Assembly: GCA_031276535.1 (NCBI GenBank)
Contig: JAISMV010000054.1
Span: 1 to 46,649, forward strand
Origin: Flavobacteriaceae bacterium
GTDB taxonomy: Bacteria; Bacteroidota; Bacteroidia; Flavobacteriales; Weeksellaceae
Length of the DNA stretch: 46,649 bases
Direction of reading: 5' to 3'
Part shown: positions 31,409-42,316 of the stretch, piece by piece
Layout: each line of letters starts with the position of its first letter
How positions within the stretch are numbered: the first letter of the stretch is position 1
The notes under the pieces: model-generated
The model's database searches: none
Told to the model about the DNA's origin: nothing
The model's input: the letters and a program-made list of their open reading frames with translations, nothing else
Position numbers and translations under genes: made by a program

Positions 31409-33928
31409 TTATTTATTTTCAGACTCCTGCGACTTTTTCAGTTCCGTGTTGTCTTTTTCTTCATTTAAATCTATCAGCAAAGAATCTCCTTCCTGTATGG
31501 AGGAACTGATAATTTCTTCCGCTATCATATCTTCTATGTACTTTTGTATAGCTCTTTTAAGCGGACGTGCTCCAAAGTTTTTATCCCAGCCTTTCTCTAT
31601 GATAAAATCCTTAGCTTCCGGGGTCAGTTCTACCTTGTATCCTATTTTATTGATCCGAGCATATACTTTTTGCAATTCAAGGTCAATAATTTTTGATATA
31701 TCTTCTTTTTCAAGATTGTTAAAGACAATAACGTCATCGATTCTATTCAGAAATTCAGGGGCAAATGTCCGCTTCAGGGCATTTTCCAAAGTAGATTTGG
31801 CTCTTGTGTCGGAAGAAGATTTCTTCGCTGAAGTTCCGAATCCTACTCCATCTCCGAATTCTTTCAACTCACGGGTACCTATGTTGGATGTTAATATGAT
31901 GATGGTATTTCTGAAATCTATCTTTCTCCCCAAACTGTCTGTGATATGCCCGTCATCTAATATTTGCAACAGAATATTGAAAACATCCGGATGTGCTTTT
32001 TCTATTTCATCCAACAATATTACGGCGTAAGGTTTCCTTCTGACGGCTTCGGTCAGCTGACCTCCTTCTTCATAGCCTACATATCCCGGAGGGGCTCCTA
32101 TCAATCTGGACACGGCAAATTTTTCCATATATTCACTCATGTCAATTCTGATAAGCGCATCGTCCGAGTCAAACAGTTCCCGTGCCATTACTTTAGCTAA
32201 CTGTGTTTTTCCGACTCCGGTGGAACCTAAGAAAATGAAAGTTCCTATCGGACGGTTCGGGTCCTTCAACCCCGCCCGGTTTCTCTGAATGGCTTTAACC
32301 ACTTTATTTACCGCCTCATCCTGTCCGATGATCTTACCTCTCATTAAATCTTTCATCTGAGCCAGTTTTTTAAGTTCTCCTTCTGAGACTCTTTGTACGG
32401 GAACTCCGCTCATCATGGAGACCACTTCTGCCACATTATCTTCCGTTACGATTTCCCGATACTCTTTTGAAGATTTTTCCCATTCTCTTTGTGCGCTTGC
32501 CAGCTTGGCTTCCATTTCTTTTTCGGTATCTCTCAGTCTGGCTGCTTCTTCGTATTTCTGGCTCTTAATTACTTTTGTTTTTTCCGCCCTGATTTTTTCA
32601 AGCTCTTTTTCAAAAATCAATATTTCTTTCGGGACTTTAATATTTTTAATATGCACACGGGAACCGGCTTCGTCTAAGGCATCAATGGCTTTATCGGGTA
32701 AGAAGCGATCGGTTATATACCGAATCGTGAGGGCAACACATGCTTTTATGGCATCATCCGTATAGGTCACATTATGATGTTCTTCATATTTATCCTTAAT
32801 CTGGTTTAATATGATGACTGTCTCTTCCGGAGATGTCTGTTCAACCATTACTTTTTGAAAACGTCTTTCCAATGCTCCGTCTTTTTCTATATACTGACGG
32901 TATTCATCCAACGTCGTTGCTCCTATGCATTGGATGTCTCCTCTTGCAAGGGCTGGCTTAAACATATTGGAAGCATCCAGAGAACCGGTTGCTCCTCCTG
33001 CTCCTACAATTGTATGAATTTCATCGATGAAAAGTATGATGTCCGAATTTTTTTCCAATTCGTTCATTATCGCTTTCATCCGTTCTTCAAACTGTCCTCT
33101 GTATTTTGTCCCCGCTACAAGGCTTGCTACATCCAGAGTTACTACTCTTTTGTTATACAACACCCGGGATACTTTCTTTTGAATGATCCGTAAGGCCAGA
33201 CCTTCTGCTATGGCTGATTTCCCTACTCCCGGTTCTCCTATAAGAAGCGGATTGTTCTTCTTTCTCCTACTGAGTATCTGAGATACTCTTTCAATTTCCT
33301 TTTCCCGTCCGACCACAGGGTCTAATTTTCTTTCCAACGCGGCTAAAGTCAAGTCCCTCCCAAAGTTGTCCAATACGGGAGTTCTGCTTTTTGACTGACC
33401 TCCTCCTGTTTTAGGCACCTCATATTGGCCGCTTTCACTTCCTCCTCCTTCATCTTCGGAAAACTCTGCGGAAGGCTGATCTGCAAAATCTTCCTGAAAC
33501 TGAAATCGGTATTCTTCTCTTAACGTAGCCGCATCTATATCATATTTCTTAAAAATCTGAGTAACCGGATCACTCTCTATTCTCAATATGCATAACAATA
33601 AATGTATGGCTTCGATTTCCGGGCTACGAAACAATTTTGCTTCTAAAAAACTGGTTTTTAATGCCCTTTCGGCAGATTTTGTAAAGGGTATGCTATTTCT
33701 ATCTATTCTTATTATGGTTTTGGGTTCATTAAGGGTTTCTACTTGTCGTCTTAGTTCCCCTAAATCAACATTCAGACTCCGAAGTACGGTAATAGCCCTG
33801 CTATTACCCTCACGTAACATGCCCAATATAAGATGCTCCGTTCCTAAATAGTCATGCCCCAATCGTAATACTTCTTCATTGCTGAAGCTTATTACATCTT
33901 TTACCTGTTGTGAAAAATTCTCATTCAT
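31409..33928 (-). CDS. clpC: ATP-dependent Clp protease ATP-binding subunit ClpC
   Basis: ClpN repeats, two AAA+ domains ([29 protein letters not shown]), UVR-like linker ([20 protein letters not shown]). Confidence 0.95.
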   Translation of the reverse strand: MNENFSQQVKDVISFSNEEVLRLGHDYLGTEHLILGMLREGNSRAITVLRSLNVDLGELRRQVETLNEPKTIIRIDRNSIPFTKSAERALKTSFLEAKLFRSPEIEAIHLLLCILRIESDPVTQIFKKYDIDAATLREEYRFQFQEDFADQPSAEFSEDEGGGSESGQYEVPKTGGGQSKSRTPVLDNFGRDLTLAALERKLDPVVGREKEIERVSQILSRRKKNNPLLIGEPGVGKSAIAEGLALRIIQKKVSRVLYNKRVVTLDVASLVAGTKYRGQFEERMKAIMNELEKNSDIILFIDEIHTIVGAGGATGSLDASNMFKPALARGDIQCIGATTLDEYRQYIEKDGALERRFQKVMVEQTSPEETVIILNQIKDKYEEHHNVTYTDDAIKACVALTIRYITDRFLPDKAIDALDEAGSRVHIKNIKVPKEILIFEKELEKIRAEKTKVIKSQKYEEAARLRDTEKEMEAKLASAQREWEKSSKEYREIVTEDNVAEVVSMMSGVPVQRVSEGELKKLAQMKDLMRGKIIGQDEAVNKVVKAIQRNRAGLKDPNRPIGTFIFLGSTGVGKTQLAKVMARELFDSDDALIRIDMSEYMEKFAVSRLIGAPPGYVGYEEGGQLTEAVRRKPYAVILLDEIEKAHPDVFNILLQILDDGHITDSLGRKIDFRNTIIILTSNIGTRELKEFGDGVGFGTSAKKSSSDTRAKSTLENALKRTFAPEFLNRIDDVIVFNNLEKEDISKIIDLELQKVYARINKIGYKVELTPEAKDFIIEKGWDKNFGARPLKRAIQKYIEDMIAEEIISSSIQEGDSLLIDLNEEKDNTELKKSQESENK

Positions 33929-34404
33929 GTCTGAATTTATACTCTGTTGTTTTTTTACAAATTTAGTAATTCTTCATAGAATCTATCATTTATTATGCCA
34001 TTTAATTTTTTTAGGATATTTTGTCCTTATTTTTTTATCTTTATTTTACTGAAGTTTTCTGTCAGATACATTCGCAATATGTTTGAAAAATAATTAAAAC
34101 ATTTAGTTACAATATGTTAAAAATTTAGTTTACTACAATATAATTACCTTTCCAACTTTTTCCTGATTGATTTTTCCCTGAAAATGAATGTCCGAAGTTG
34201 AAACTAATTCTGTACTTTTGTTCGTAACATGGGTTTTTACATCAGATAAACGAATTATGGTATCCGTTCCAATCCAAATATGTTGGAAAAATTTACGTTC
34301 CATGCGTGTTTTTTTATCGGGCACTAAAATGGAAAACCTATAAAAAATTAGGATGTAAACCTTATCAGAGACCTCAACGGTAAAAAAGAGAATGTTTAAA
34401 TTTT

Positions 34405-35574
34405 ATGGAGAAATCAGTTGAATTAAAAAAAAAGAAAAAAATACTTGTCAGAATCGGGTCTTTGCGCCACGGAGGGGCGGAAAAGGTATTGGTTACCTTT
34501 TTGAAAAATATTCCCGAAGGTAAGTACGAAATAGATCTGCTGTTAAATCTTAAATCGGGAAAATATCTGGAGGAAGTACCTAAATGGATTACCGTTTTTC
34601 ACCTTAATAAAGGAGAAATGATCACCACAAACCGCCCTTGGGAGATTCCCGAGAAAGCGTACAGAAAAATTTATCAGGGAATTTTAAAATTATTTCCTAT
34701 ACTTCTTTATAAATTTATTTTAAAAAAGAAAGATTACGACATAGAACTTATTGCAAATCATGAATTATTGCAGGAAGTATTAAAAAGCCCCGTAAAAAAC
34801 TCTAAAAAAGTCGTATGGGTACATAACGATCTATTCAGCATACCTAGATACACTCACGATAAATTAAAAGCCTTTTTTAAAGCGGACAGGATATGGGTCA
34901 TTTCCGAAAAAATTAAAAAAGAATTTGAGAAATTAGCGGGAACAGACGAAGAAAAAGAAAAACTGATACGGATCTATAATCCGATAGATTCCGTTGAGAT
35001 CATGGAAAGATCGGAAGAAAACGTTCATTTTGATTTTTCTCAGATAAAAGAAAAAACATTTGTAGCCGTAGGAACCGTTTTTCCCCAGAAAGGATTTGAC
35101 CGGTTGATTAAAATGCATAAAAAACTTCTGGAGGAAGGATTAAAACATAAAATAATAATTGTAGGAGACGGGTATGATCTTAAAAATATCAACAACCTGA
35201 TAAAAACCTTAAAAGTAGAAGACACGGTAAAGATGGCAGGATTCCAGAAAAATCCCTATCCTTTTTTTAAGAATGCGGATTTTTTCATTCTTTCGTCCCG
35301 ATACGAAGGGTATCCGACTGTGCTTTTTGAAGCCGTAACCCTGAAAAAACCGATTATCGCTACCGATGTTTCCGGAGTGCGGGAAATCTTACAGGAAGGA
35401 AAATTAGGCAAAATAGTGGAAAACTCAGAAGAAGGAATTTACAAAGGAATGAAAGAGTTTCTGACAAAACCGGAAGTTTTGGATCCTTACAAAGAAGAAA
35501 TGAATAATAAAGAATTACCGTTTTCATTGGAAAATGCAGTAAATTTGTTGATGAAAACCCTGGATAACTTATAG
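34405..35574 (+). CDS. Glycosyltransferase (GT4-like)
   Basis: RHGGAEKVLVTFLKNI N-terminus; GTVFPQKGFDRLIK, IIIVGDGYDLKNI, SRYEGYPTVLFEAVTLKKPIIATDVSGVREIL. Confidence 0.93.
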   Translation: MEKSVELKKKKKILVRIGSLRHGGAEKVLVTFLKNIPEGKYEIDLLLNLKSGKYLEEVPKWITVFHLNKGEMITTNRPWEIPEKAYRKIYQGILKLFPILLYKFILKKKDYDIELIANHELLQEVLKSPVKNSKKVVWVHNDLFSIPRYTHDKLKAFFKADRIWVISEKIKKEFEKLAGTDEEKEKLIRIYNPIDSVEIMERSEENVHFDFSQIKEKTFVAVGTVFPQKGFDRLIKMHKKLLEEGLKHKIIIVGDGYDLKNINNLIKTLKVEDTVKMAGFQKNPYPFFKNADFFILSSRYEGYPTVLFEAVTLKKPIIATDVSGVREILQEGKLGKIVENSEEGIYKGMKEFLTKPEVLDPYKEEMNNKELPFSLENAVNLLMKTLDNL

Positions 35575-35575
35575 A

Positions 35576-36124
35576 ATGTCACATACGCTTATACAAAAAG
35601 ACTATTACAGAATTTATGGGAAATGGCCCGGAAGATTTATAGGCAGAGCATTAATGAATCCTAATTTTCGGTATATATATCTTTTCAGAAAAGCATCGGA
35701 ACATAAAAAAAAATCAATTCCGGGAATGTTTTACCGATTGCTTTTGTATCGTTATCAGGTAAAATACGGATTCCAGATATATCCTGAAACAGAGATTGGG
35801 GAAGGATTCTATTTAGGGCATTGGGGAACGGTCATTATTAATCCTAAAGTGAAAATAGGAAAGAATTGCAATATCTCCGCCGGGGTCACCATAGGGCAGA
35901 CCAACAGAGGAAGCAAGAAAGGAGTTCCCGTTATAGGAAACGAAGTATGGATAGGAACAAATGCCGTTATAGTAGGAAATATTAAAATTGGAAATAACGT
36001 CCTGATTGCTCCCAATGCTTATGTAACAAATGATATTCCGGACAACTCGATCGTGACGGGCAACGTTGCTCAGGTTACACAAAATGAAAATGCCACCTCA
36101 GGATATATAAATAACAAAGTATAA
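35576..36124 (+). CDS. Serine acetyltransferase-like / hexapeptide-repeat acyltransferase
   Basis: Left-handed beta-helix repeats: IGEGFYLGHWGTVIINPKVKIGKNCNISAGVTIGQTNRGSKKGVPVIGNEVWIGTNAVIVGNIKIGNNVLIAPNAYV. Confidence 0.9.
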   Translation: MSHTLIQKDYYRIYGKWPGRFIGRALMNPNFRYIYLFRKASEHKKKSIPGMFYRLLLYRYQVKYGFQIYPETEIGEGFYLGHWGTVIINPKVKIGKNCNISAGVTIGQTNRGSKKGVPVIGNEVWIGTNAVIVGNIKIGNNVLIAPNAYVTNDIPDNSIVTGNVAQVTQNENATSGYINNKV

Positions 36125-37189
36125 GTGAAAACAATTCTGTTTATTCTTCCGGATTTAAATATGGGTGGTGCCGAAAGGATAATCACTACACTTATCAACA
36201 ACATAGACAGAACAAAATTCATCCCGAAACTTCTTTTAATGAGGAAAGAAGGATATTATCTGGAAATACTGGATGAAAATACGGAAATCATAAATATCAA
36301 AAAAGAAAGAATACGAAATGCTTTCTTCCCGATTCTTAAAGTACTTTGCCGGCTTAAACCCGACATCGTTTTTGGCGGATGGGGAGAAGTTTCCGCATAT
36401 TTAGCCCCAATAATCCCCTTTTTTCCCAAAATCCGTTTTATAGCCCGGGAAACCAATATAGTATCCCACCATGTAACCCGTCCCGAAATAAAATTTTTCT
36501 ATCGATTTTACAATAATTATGAGGTCATTATTGCTCAAAGTGAAGACATGAAATCGGATCTTGTAGACAACATAAAGATAAAAAGATCTAAAATAATAAA
36601 GATTAATAACCCGATTGATTTAGACCTGATTGAATCGGAATCCGGGAAAAACATAAATCTGCCCTTTTCCAAAAAAAATAAAAATGTTCTGGCAATAGGA
36701 AATTTATCTTACCGCAAAGGATTTGACAATCTCTTACGTGTTTTTTCCCACCTGAAAGAAGAAAATATAAATTTATACATTTTAGGGGATGGAGACGATA
36801 AAGAAAAGCTACTGGAGCTAAAAAACGATTTAAAGCTTGAAAAAGTCAACTTTTTAGGCAAAGTAACCAATCCCTTTCCGTACCTGAAAAATGCAGATCT
36901 GTTCATTCTTTCTTCCCGCTACGAAGGGTTTCCTAATGTTTTACTGGAAGCCGGTGCCTGCGGCACCTTTTCATTGGTCAACGATTGCAAAGGAGGAATA
37001 AACGAGATCATTCAGCCGGAAATTAACGGAATAATTTCAAACATAGAAGAATATGAAAATTTTGCCACAGAAATAAAAAGAGTACTGAAACACACGTATA
37101 ATAGTGATAGTATAAAAAATTCCATAAGAAAAAGATTTTCAAAAGAAATCATACTAAAACAATACGACAAACTTTTCACGGAAATTTAA
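36125..37189 (+). CDS. Glycosyltransferase (GT4-like)
   Basis: MGGAERIITTLINNI, AIGNLSYRKGFDNLLRVF, LYILGDGDDKEKL, SRYEGFPNVLLEAGACGTFSLVNDCKGGINEII. Confidence 0.93.
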   Translation: MKTILFILPDLNMGGAERIITTLINNIDRTKFIPKLLLMRKEGYYLEILDENTEIINIKKERIRNAFFPILKVLCRLKPDIVFGGWGEVSAYLAPIIPFFPKIRFIARETNIVSHHVTRPEIKFFYRFYNNYEVIIAQSEDMKSDLVDNIKIKRSKIIKINNPIDLDLIESESGKNINLPFSKKNKNVLAIGNLSYRKGFDNLLRVFSHLKEENINLYILGDGDDKEKLLELKNDLKLEKVNFLGKVTNPFPYLKNADLFILSSRYEGFPNVLLEAGACGTFSLVNDCKGGINEIIQPEINGIISNIEEYENFATEIKRVLKHTYNSDSIKNSIRKRFSKEIILKQYDKLFTEI

Positions 37190-37236
37190 CTTTCCGTCTG
37201 GATTCAATCCTGAGATTATTCGCTTTAGTTGTTTTT

Positions 37237-37758
37237 TTATTGCGGGGGATATTTTTTTAATAACGACTGAATATCCGATTTATAAAAAGACTTCTTCGAT
37301 TCGGAAGAGGCTTTGTATGAATGTTCTCGGAAGGTCTCACCCGTCCATTTCAGGGTTTTTGTCTTTGCATCATCAAAATCAATCCGAATGGAATATTTCT
37401 TAACCTTACCTTTTATGGGAATCCCTATGCCCGTACCCACACCAAATCCTCCGCTGCCGCCTCCCAGCCCCAGGTTTAGTATACTTTTAACTCGAGTTTC
37501 GTCTTTGCTTTGTACCTGTACGGCTATAAAAATATCCGGGTCCGGATCTTTAATTAATCCTTTAGCCTGCAATGCGGCATCCAGACTGCTTATGAAATTA
37601 ACGCTATCTATCCGGTTCAGTTGTATGGCATTATCTGTGTAATAACCGTAGGTTTTTACCGCAGAAAAATCGTATCCTTTCTCATAGTCTATTACTATAT
37701 TAGTAGTCTGGCAGCTTACCGCCAAAAGAACTAAAATCAACATCAAAAAATTTTTCAT
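37237..37758 (-). CDS. DUF4136 domain-containing lipoprotein
   Basis: Lipobox LLAVSCQ; KGYDFSAVKTYGYY and GGGSGGFGVGTGIGIPIKG, typical of DUF4136. Confidence 0.8.
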   Translation of the reverse strand: MKNFLMLILVLLAVSCQTTNIVIDYEKGYDFSAVKTYGYYTDNAIQLNRIDSVNFISSLDAALQAKGLIKDPDPDIFIAVQVQSKDETRVKSILNLGLGGGSGGFGVGTGIGIPIKGKVKKYSIRIDFDDAKTKTLKWTGETFREHSYKASSESKKSFYKSDIQSLLKKYPPQ

Positions 37759-37931
37759 ATCGTTACCCGCAAATATAGTTAAACAAATTCAACAATAATC
37801 TTATTGTTTCTTACTTGACACCTGCAAAAATCGTACAAATTTTGTGATTGTTGTCATATTTATGTATATTTACCCTATATCTGTCTTTTCTTGTTTATAA
37901 TTTTGTGGCAGTTTTTTTTAATTTTTCCCTT

Positions 37932-38705
37932 ATGGACGAATCATCAATAGAAATAAAATTTGTCAGTGAGGTGCTTTCCGAAATAGCTATTACTTTAATA
38001 ATGAATGGCGCAAATACCTCACGGGCTTTGAGAAACACACAGAGAATAGCGGAAGCTCTGGGTTATGAAGCTGACTTTTTCTTTTCCCTTTCAGGGGCGG
38101 TGCTGAGTGTGCGGGATAAAAAAACAAATGAAACGCATACCATTGTGCGGGCAATCCCTCATGTAGGGGTAAATTTCGGCATTGTTTCGGAAATAAGTAT
38201 CTTATCCTGGCGTGTGGTGCATGAAAATATGGACGTGAAATGCGTAAACGAACATTTTAAAGAAATCAAACGCATCAAACAATACCCTAAACCGATCCTA
38301 TGGTTATTTGTCGGACTTGCAGGCGCCGGACTAAGCAAAATACTGGAAGGCAGCTGGGTGGAATTTTTTGTAACTTTTTTTGCTACAGTTTTGGGATTAA
38401 TGGTCAGACAAATTCTTACCGAAAAGAAGTTTAATATTTTCATTGTATTTGCCGTTGCCTCTTTTACCGCTGTTTCTGTCGTAAACCTGTTACGATTAGT
38501 AACCGGATTTGACCTGAAAAGTGCTTTTGCCGCCAGCGTGTTGTTTTTAATTCCCGGCGTACCTCTTATAAATTCTTTTATTGATATTCTGGAAGGATAT
38601 GTGACACAGGGAATCGCCCGGGGGGTTCATGGTTCTATGCTGATTTTTGTTATTGCTATGGGTTTATTTTTATCATTATTCCTCTTTGGTTATGGATTCA
38701 ATTAA
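37932..38705 (+). CDS. Threonine/serine exporter family, ThrE N-terminal-like (DUF1212)
   Basis: LMNGANTSRALRNTQRIAEALGYEADFFFSLSGAVLSV followed by TM helices. TAATTTTG box at 37898-37905 supports the ATG at 37932. Confidence 0.85.
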   Translation: MDESSIEIKFVSEVLSEIAITLIMNGANTSRALRNTQRIAEALGYEADFFFSLSGAVLSVRDKKTNETHTIVRAIPHVGVNFGIVSEISILSWRVVHENMDVKCVNEHFKEIKRIKQYPKPILWLFVGLAGAGLSKILEGSWVEFFVTFFATVLGLMVRQILTEKKFNIFIVFAVASFTAVSVVNLLRLVTGFDLKSAFAASVLFLIPGVPLINSFIDILEGYVTQGIARGVHGSMLIFVIAMGLFLSLFLFGYGFN

Positions 38706-39267
38706 TTTTTTTTCCGGTCCTGAAATTATTTCCATCTGGGAAAAGATCTTTTGGTCTATGTGGGTATCTATCGGTTTTGCCGTGATTTTCAGAACCCCGA
38801 AACGCTCCATGTGGGTGGTCGCCCTGTTGGGAGGATTGGGATTTAGTTGCCGCGCTTTACTGTTATACTATTTTGACGATCAAATTGTTTTCGCCAGTTT
38901 TATAGCCGCCAGTCTGGTAGGAATTTTGAGCGTGTATTTTGCCCATCGGGTACACACCCCTCCTATTGTATTTACTATCCCCGCGGTAATCAACATTATA
39001 CCGGGAAAACCGGGATACGAATTTATGATCTCCCTTATTGAAGTGATGACTTTAAAGGAAGGAGAATCTCTTCAATTTAATTATCTGGTGGAAATGCTGG
39101 AAAAAGCTACCCGCACCGGATTTACTTTGCTAGCCTTAGCTTTCGGGGTGGTTTTTCCTCTTTTGATTTTTAAAACTCAATCTGTAAAACAAACAAACCT
39201 GAATCAGATATTTCTTTCAAAATTAGCAGGACTCAAAAAGAAAAAAGAAGAAGATCCTTCACCCTGA
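38692..39267 (+). CDS. Threonine/serine exporter family, ThrE C-terminal-like (DUF3815)
   Basis: FIAASLVGILSVYFAHRVHTPPIVFTIPAVINIIPGKPGYEFM; overlaps the preceding CDS by 14 nt. Confidence 0.83.
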   Translation: MDSINFFSGPEIISIWEKIFWSMWVSIGFAVIFRTPKRSMWVVALLGGLGFSCRALLLYYFDDQIVFASFIAASLVGILSVYFAHRVHTPPIVFTIPAVINIIPGKPGYEFMISLIEVMTLKEGESLQFNYLVEMLEKATRTGFTLLALAFGVVFPLLIFKTQSVKQTNLNQIFLSKLAGLKKKKEEDPSP

Positions 39268-39350
39268 AAAACAGCCGGATTATATTTATTCTGCAAATAT
39301 CGTCTTCGTTGAATTCAACGACACATCTAAAATTAGTGCTTTTTCTCCAT

Positions 39351-39388
39351 AAAAAACGCAACCAGTTGAAAGTTAACTGATTGCGTTT
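39351..39388 (-). terminator. Terminator of tRNA-Met
   Basis: AAACGCAA-C-CAGTT-gaaagtt-AACTG-A-TTGCGTTT hairpin; on the minus strand it is followed by TTTTTT. Confidence 0.75.
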
Positions 39389-39397
39389 CTCGATTTG

Positions 39398-39471
39398 TAG
39401 CGAGGAGCAGACTTGAACTGCCGACCTTTGGGTTATGAATCCAACGCTCTAACCACCTGAGCTACCTCGCC
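39398..39471 (-). tRNA. tRNA-Met (CAU anticodon)
   Basis: Minus strand GGCGAGGTAGCTCAGGTGGTTAGAGCGTTGGATTCATAACCCAAAGGTCGGCAGTTCAAGTCTGCTCCTCGCTA folds as a cloverleaf: 7-bp acceptor stem, loop TTCATAA, T-arm GGCAG TTCAAGT CTGCT. CCA is not encoded. Confidence 0.93.
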
Positions 39472-40046
39472 CTGAATTGAGGTGCAAATATAACGGGATT
39501 TCATTAATCTACAAAATTATTCATCTGAAAAATCTCACACGCAGATCTCCTTCTCCCGTAAAAAGGTTTATGCTATCATATTATACGTTTCCTCTGCCAT
39601 ATTTTTCAGCGGAAGGAATATCTACAACTAAAATTCCCCTGTTTTTATTAACGCAGCATCTATCTTAATATTAATACCCGAAATCAGCATAAACTCCCCT
39701 TTTTCTGTATTTTTACGAGGGGTTCATGCAAATAATCGCAAAATTTTTCAAAAAAATACCTAATCATAACAGGGGAGGTAAGTTTTTTTGATTTTTTTTA
39801 AAGTTTTTCATTCAATTATAAATTTAAACAATTAAAAGTTTTAATGCTTTTTATCCTGTAGACATTCAATAAAAGAGCTAAAAAATTCATTATTTATAGA
39901 AATTCTCCTATTTTTCAACCCACACAATAAGACGGATGTTCCTCGAAAATTTTGCACAAATAAGGATTCTGCATATAAAAAATACGGGGATATGATTATT
40001 TTTTTTAATTTTATTCCTATATTTGCCCCCATAAAGAAATACACTT

Positions 40047-42239
40047 ATGTCAACATTACGATTTTATGCTTTAAAAAGACTGCCTTATTTACAACCTAGA
40101 CGTATTGAGGTTCCTAAAAAATTATCTGAACTATATTGTGAACATGTTTTCTCAGAATCTACCATGAGAGAATGTTTAACAAAAGATGCTTATCAAAGCA
40201 TTTCGGACGCTATAAAACATGGTAAAAAGATCTCCCGGGAGATTGCCGATCAGGTAGCGGTAGCTATGAAAGACTGGGCTATATCCAAAGGGGCGACTCA
40301 CTACACGCACTGGTTTCAACCATTAACCGGAGAAACCGCGGAAAAACACGATTCTTTTTTCAATCCTATTGGTGAAGGACGTGCTATTGAAAGATTCAGC
40401 GGGTCTCTGCTAATACAACAAGAACCCGATGCATCCAGCTTTCCAAACGGAGGAATCCGAAATACTTTCGAGGCAAGAGGATACACTGCATGGGATCCGA
40501 CTTCCCCCGCATTCATTATAGATACCACTCTATGTATTCCTTCCATATTCGTATCTTATACAGGAGAAACTCTGGACTATAAAACCCCTTTACTAAGAGC
40601 CTTACAAGCCGTAGATGAAGCTGCGACAGAGGTATGTAAATCTTATTTTGATAAAAATGTATCCAAAGTTCAATCTACCTTAGGATGGGAACAGGAATAT
40701 TTTCTGGTAGACTCTTCTTTGTTCCAGACCCGCCCCGACCTGGTTCTTACGGGCAGAACCCTATTAGGTCATGCTCCGGCAAAAGGACAACAGTTGGAAG
40801 ACCATTATTTCGGATCTATCCCTACACGAGTGAGGAATTTCATGAAAGAACTGGAAATAGACTGCATGAGATTGGGAATTCCGGTAACCACCCGGCATAA
40901 TGAAGTGGCTCCTAACCAGTTTGAATTAGCCCCTCTTTTCGAAGAAGGCAATTTAGCCGTAGACCACAACTCCTTACTTATGGATGTTATGAAGAAAGTA
41001 AGCCGAAGACACGGACTAAGTGTTCTATTCCATGAAAAACCTTTTGACGGTATTAACGGAAGTGGAAAACACAACAACTGGTCTCTTGCTACCGATACCG
41101 GAGAAAACTTATTAAGTCCCGGAAAAAATCCGAAGAAGAACTTACAATTCCTGACTTTCTTCATCAACACGATAAAAGCAGTTCACGATTACGGAGACTT
41201 GTTACGTTCTTCAATATCTTCTGCCGGAAACGATCACAGACTAGGCGCCAATGAAGCTCCTCCTGCTATTATTTCCATATTTATCGGTTCCCAGCTGACT
41301 GCCGTATTGGATGAACTGGAAAAAGTAACAAAAGGAAAACTTTCTCCGGATGAAAAAACCGACCTAAAATTGAACATTGTAGGGAAAATTCCGGAACTTT
41401 TACTGGATAACACCGACAGAAACAGAACTTCTCCATTCGCTTTCACAGGAAATAAATTCGAGTTCAGGGCAGTGGGATCACAGGCAAACTGCGGAGAGCC
41501 TATGACGGTTTTAAACACTATCATGGCTTATCAGCTTCAAAAATTCAAAAAAGAAACCGATGCCTTAGTAGAAAAAGGTCTTAAAAAAGACGAAGCTATA
41601 TTTAACGTATTAAGAGATTATATCAAAGCATCTCGAAGTATCTTATTTGAAGGCGACGGATACAGCGACGAATGGGTTAAAGAAGCTGCCAAAAGAGGTC
41701 TGAATAACAGAAAAACCACTCCGGAAGCATTAAAATTTGAATTGGAAAAAAGATTAATCGCCCCATTTGAAGAATTGGGAATCCTGACCCATAAAGAAAT
41801 TGAAGCCAGAAATGAAATCAAACTGGAAAAATATTCTAAAATGATCTCTATTGAGGCTAAGGTTTTAGGAGACATGGCAAGAAATCACATCGTTCCTGTA
41901 GCAGTAGATTATCAAACCAAATTAATCGAAAATGCAAAAGGATTAAAAGAGGTTTTTGGTGAAAAAGAAATGACAGCTATGTGCAAAGAACAGTTGGATC
42001 TGATTAAAACAATTTCTATTCACATCACGGAGATCAAAAGCAATGTCGATAAGTTATTTAAAGAACGAGACAAAGCTATTGACATTTCCGATCCGGCAAA
42101 ACAGGCGGAAGCTTTCTGTAATGAAGTTAAACCTATTTTTTCTTTAATCAGAAAAAATTCCGATGCTCTGGAAATGCTAATTGACAATGAAATGTGGCCG
42201 TTAACTAAATATCGGGAATTACTTTTCACCATAAGATAA
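40047..42239 (+). CDS. Glutamine synthetase type III (GSIII)
   Basis: 730 aa; GSIII signatures GATHYTHWFQPLTGETAEKHDSF, GWEQEYFLVD, NGSGKHNNWSLATDTGENLLSPG, RTSPFAFTGNKFEFRAVGS. -7 box TATATTTG at 40018-40025. Confidence 0.95.
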   Translation: MSTLRFYALKRLPYLQPRRIEVPKKLSELYCEHVFSESTMRECLTKDAYQSISDAIKHGKKISREIADQVAVAMKDWAISKGATHYTHWFQPLTGETAEKHDSFFNPIGEGRAIERFSGSLLIQQEPDASSFPNGGIRNTFEARGYTAWDPTSPAFIIDTTLCIPSIFVSYTGETLDYKTPLLRALQAVDEAATEVCKSYFDKNVSKVQSTLGWEQEYFLVDSSLFQTRPDLVLTGRTLLGHAPAKGQQLEDHYFGSIPTRVRNFMKELEIDCMRLGIPVTTRHNEVAPNQFELAPLFEEGNLAVDHNSLLMDVMKKVSRRHGLSVLFHEKPFDGINGSGKHNNWSLATDTGENLLSPGKNPKKNLQFLTFFINTIKAVHDYGDLLRSSISSAGNDHRLGANEAPPAIISIFIGSQLTAVLDELEKVTKGKLSPDEKTDLKLNIVGKIPELLLDNTDRNRTSPFAFTGNKFEFRAVGSQANCGEPMTVLNTIMAYQLQKFKKETDALVEKGLKKDEAIFNVLRDYIKASRSILFEGDGYSDEWVKEAAKRGLNNRKTTPEALKFELEKRLIAPFEELGILTHKEIEARNEIKLEKYSKMISIEAKVLGDMARNHIVPVAVDYQTKLIENAKGLKEVFGEKEMTAMCKEQLDLIKTISIHITEIKSNVDKLFKERDKAIDISDPAKQAEAFCNEVKPIFSLIRKNSDALEMLIDNEMWPLTKYRELLFTIR

Positions 42240-42273
42240 AGTAATTACAATATACATTAATGTATTAAATGAG

Positions 42274-42305
42274 AAAAACCGGTTTTTAACTAAACCGGTT
42301 TTTTT
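42274..42305 (+). terminator. Rho-independent terminator downstream of GSIII gene
   Basis: AAACCGGTTT-ttaact-AAACCGGTTT followed by a T tract. Confidence 0.85.
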
Positions 42306-42316
42306 AATGGGTTTTA

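Noticed and set aside
31446-32030. 194-aa ORF antisense to clpC
   Set aside because: Ser/Phe/Ile-rich shadow translation of conserved ClpC codons; length is explained by codon bias.
20763-33928. Idea that clpB, clpC and clpX in one window form a special Clp cluster
   Set aside because: They are far apart, on different strands, and separated by unrelated housekeeping genes.
34133-34324. 63-aa minus-strand ORF between clpC and the glycosyltransferase operon
   Set aside because: No recognised motif, no convincing promoter or SD; kept unresolved rather than called as a gene.
39477-39668. 63-aa plus-strand ORF next to tRNA-Met
   Set aside because: Composition looks like translated intergenic DNA; no promoter or RBS.
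39841-40044. 67-aa minus-strand ORF upstream of the GSIII gene
   Set aside because: Overlaps the GSIII promoter box (TATATTTG 40018-40025) and has no protein-like features.
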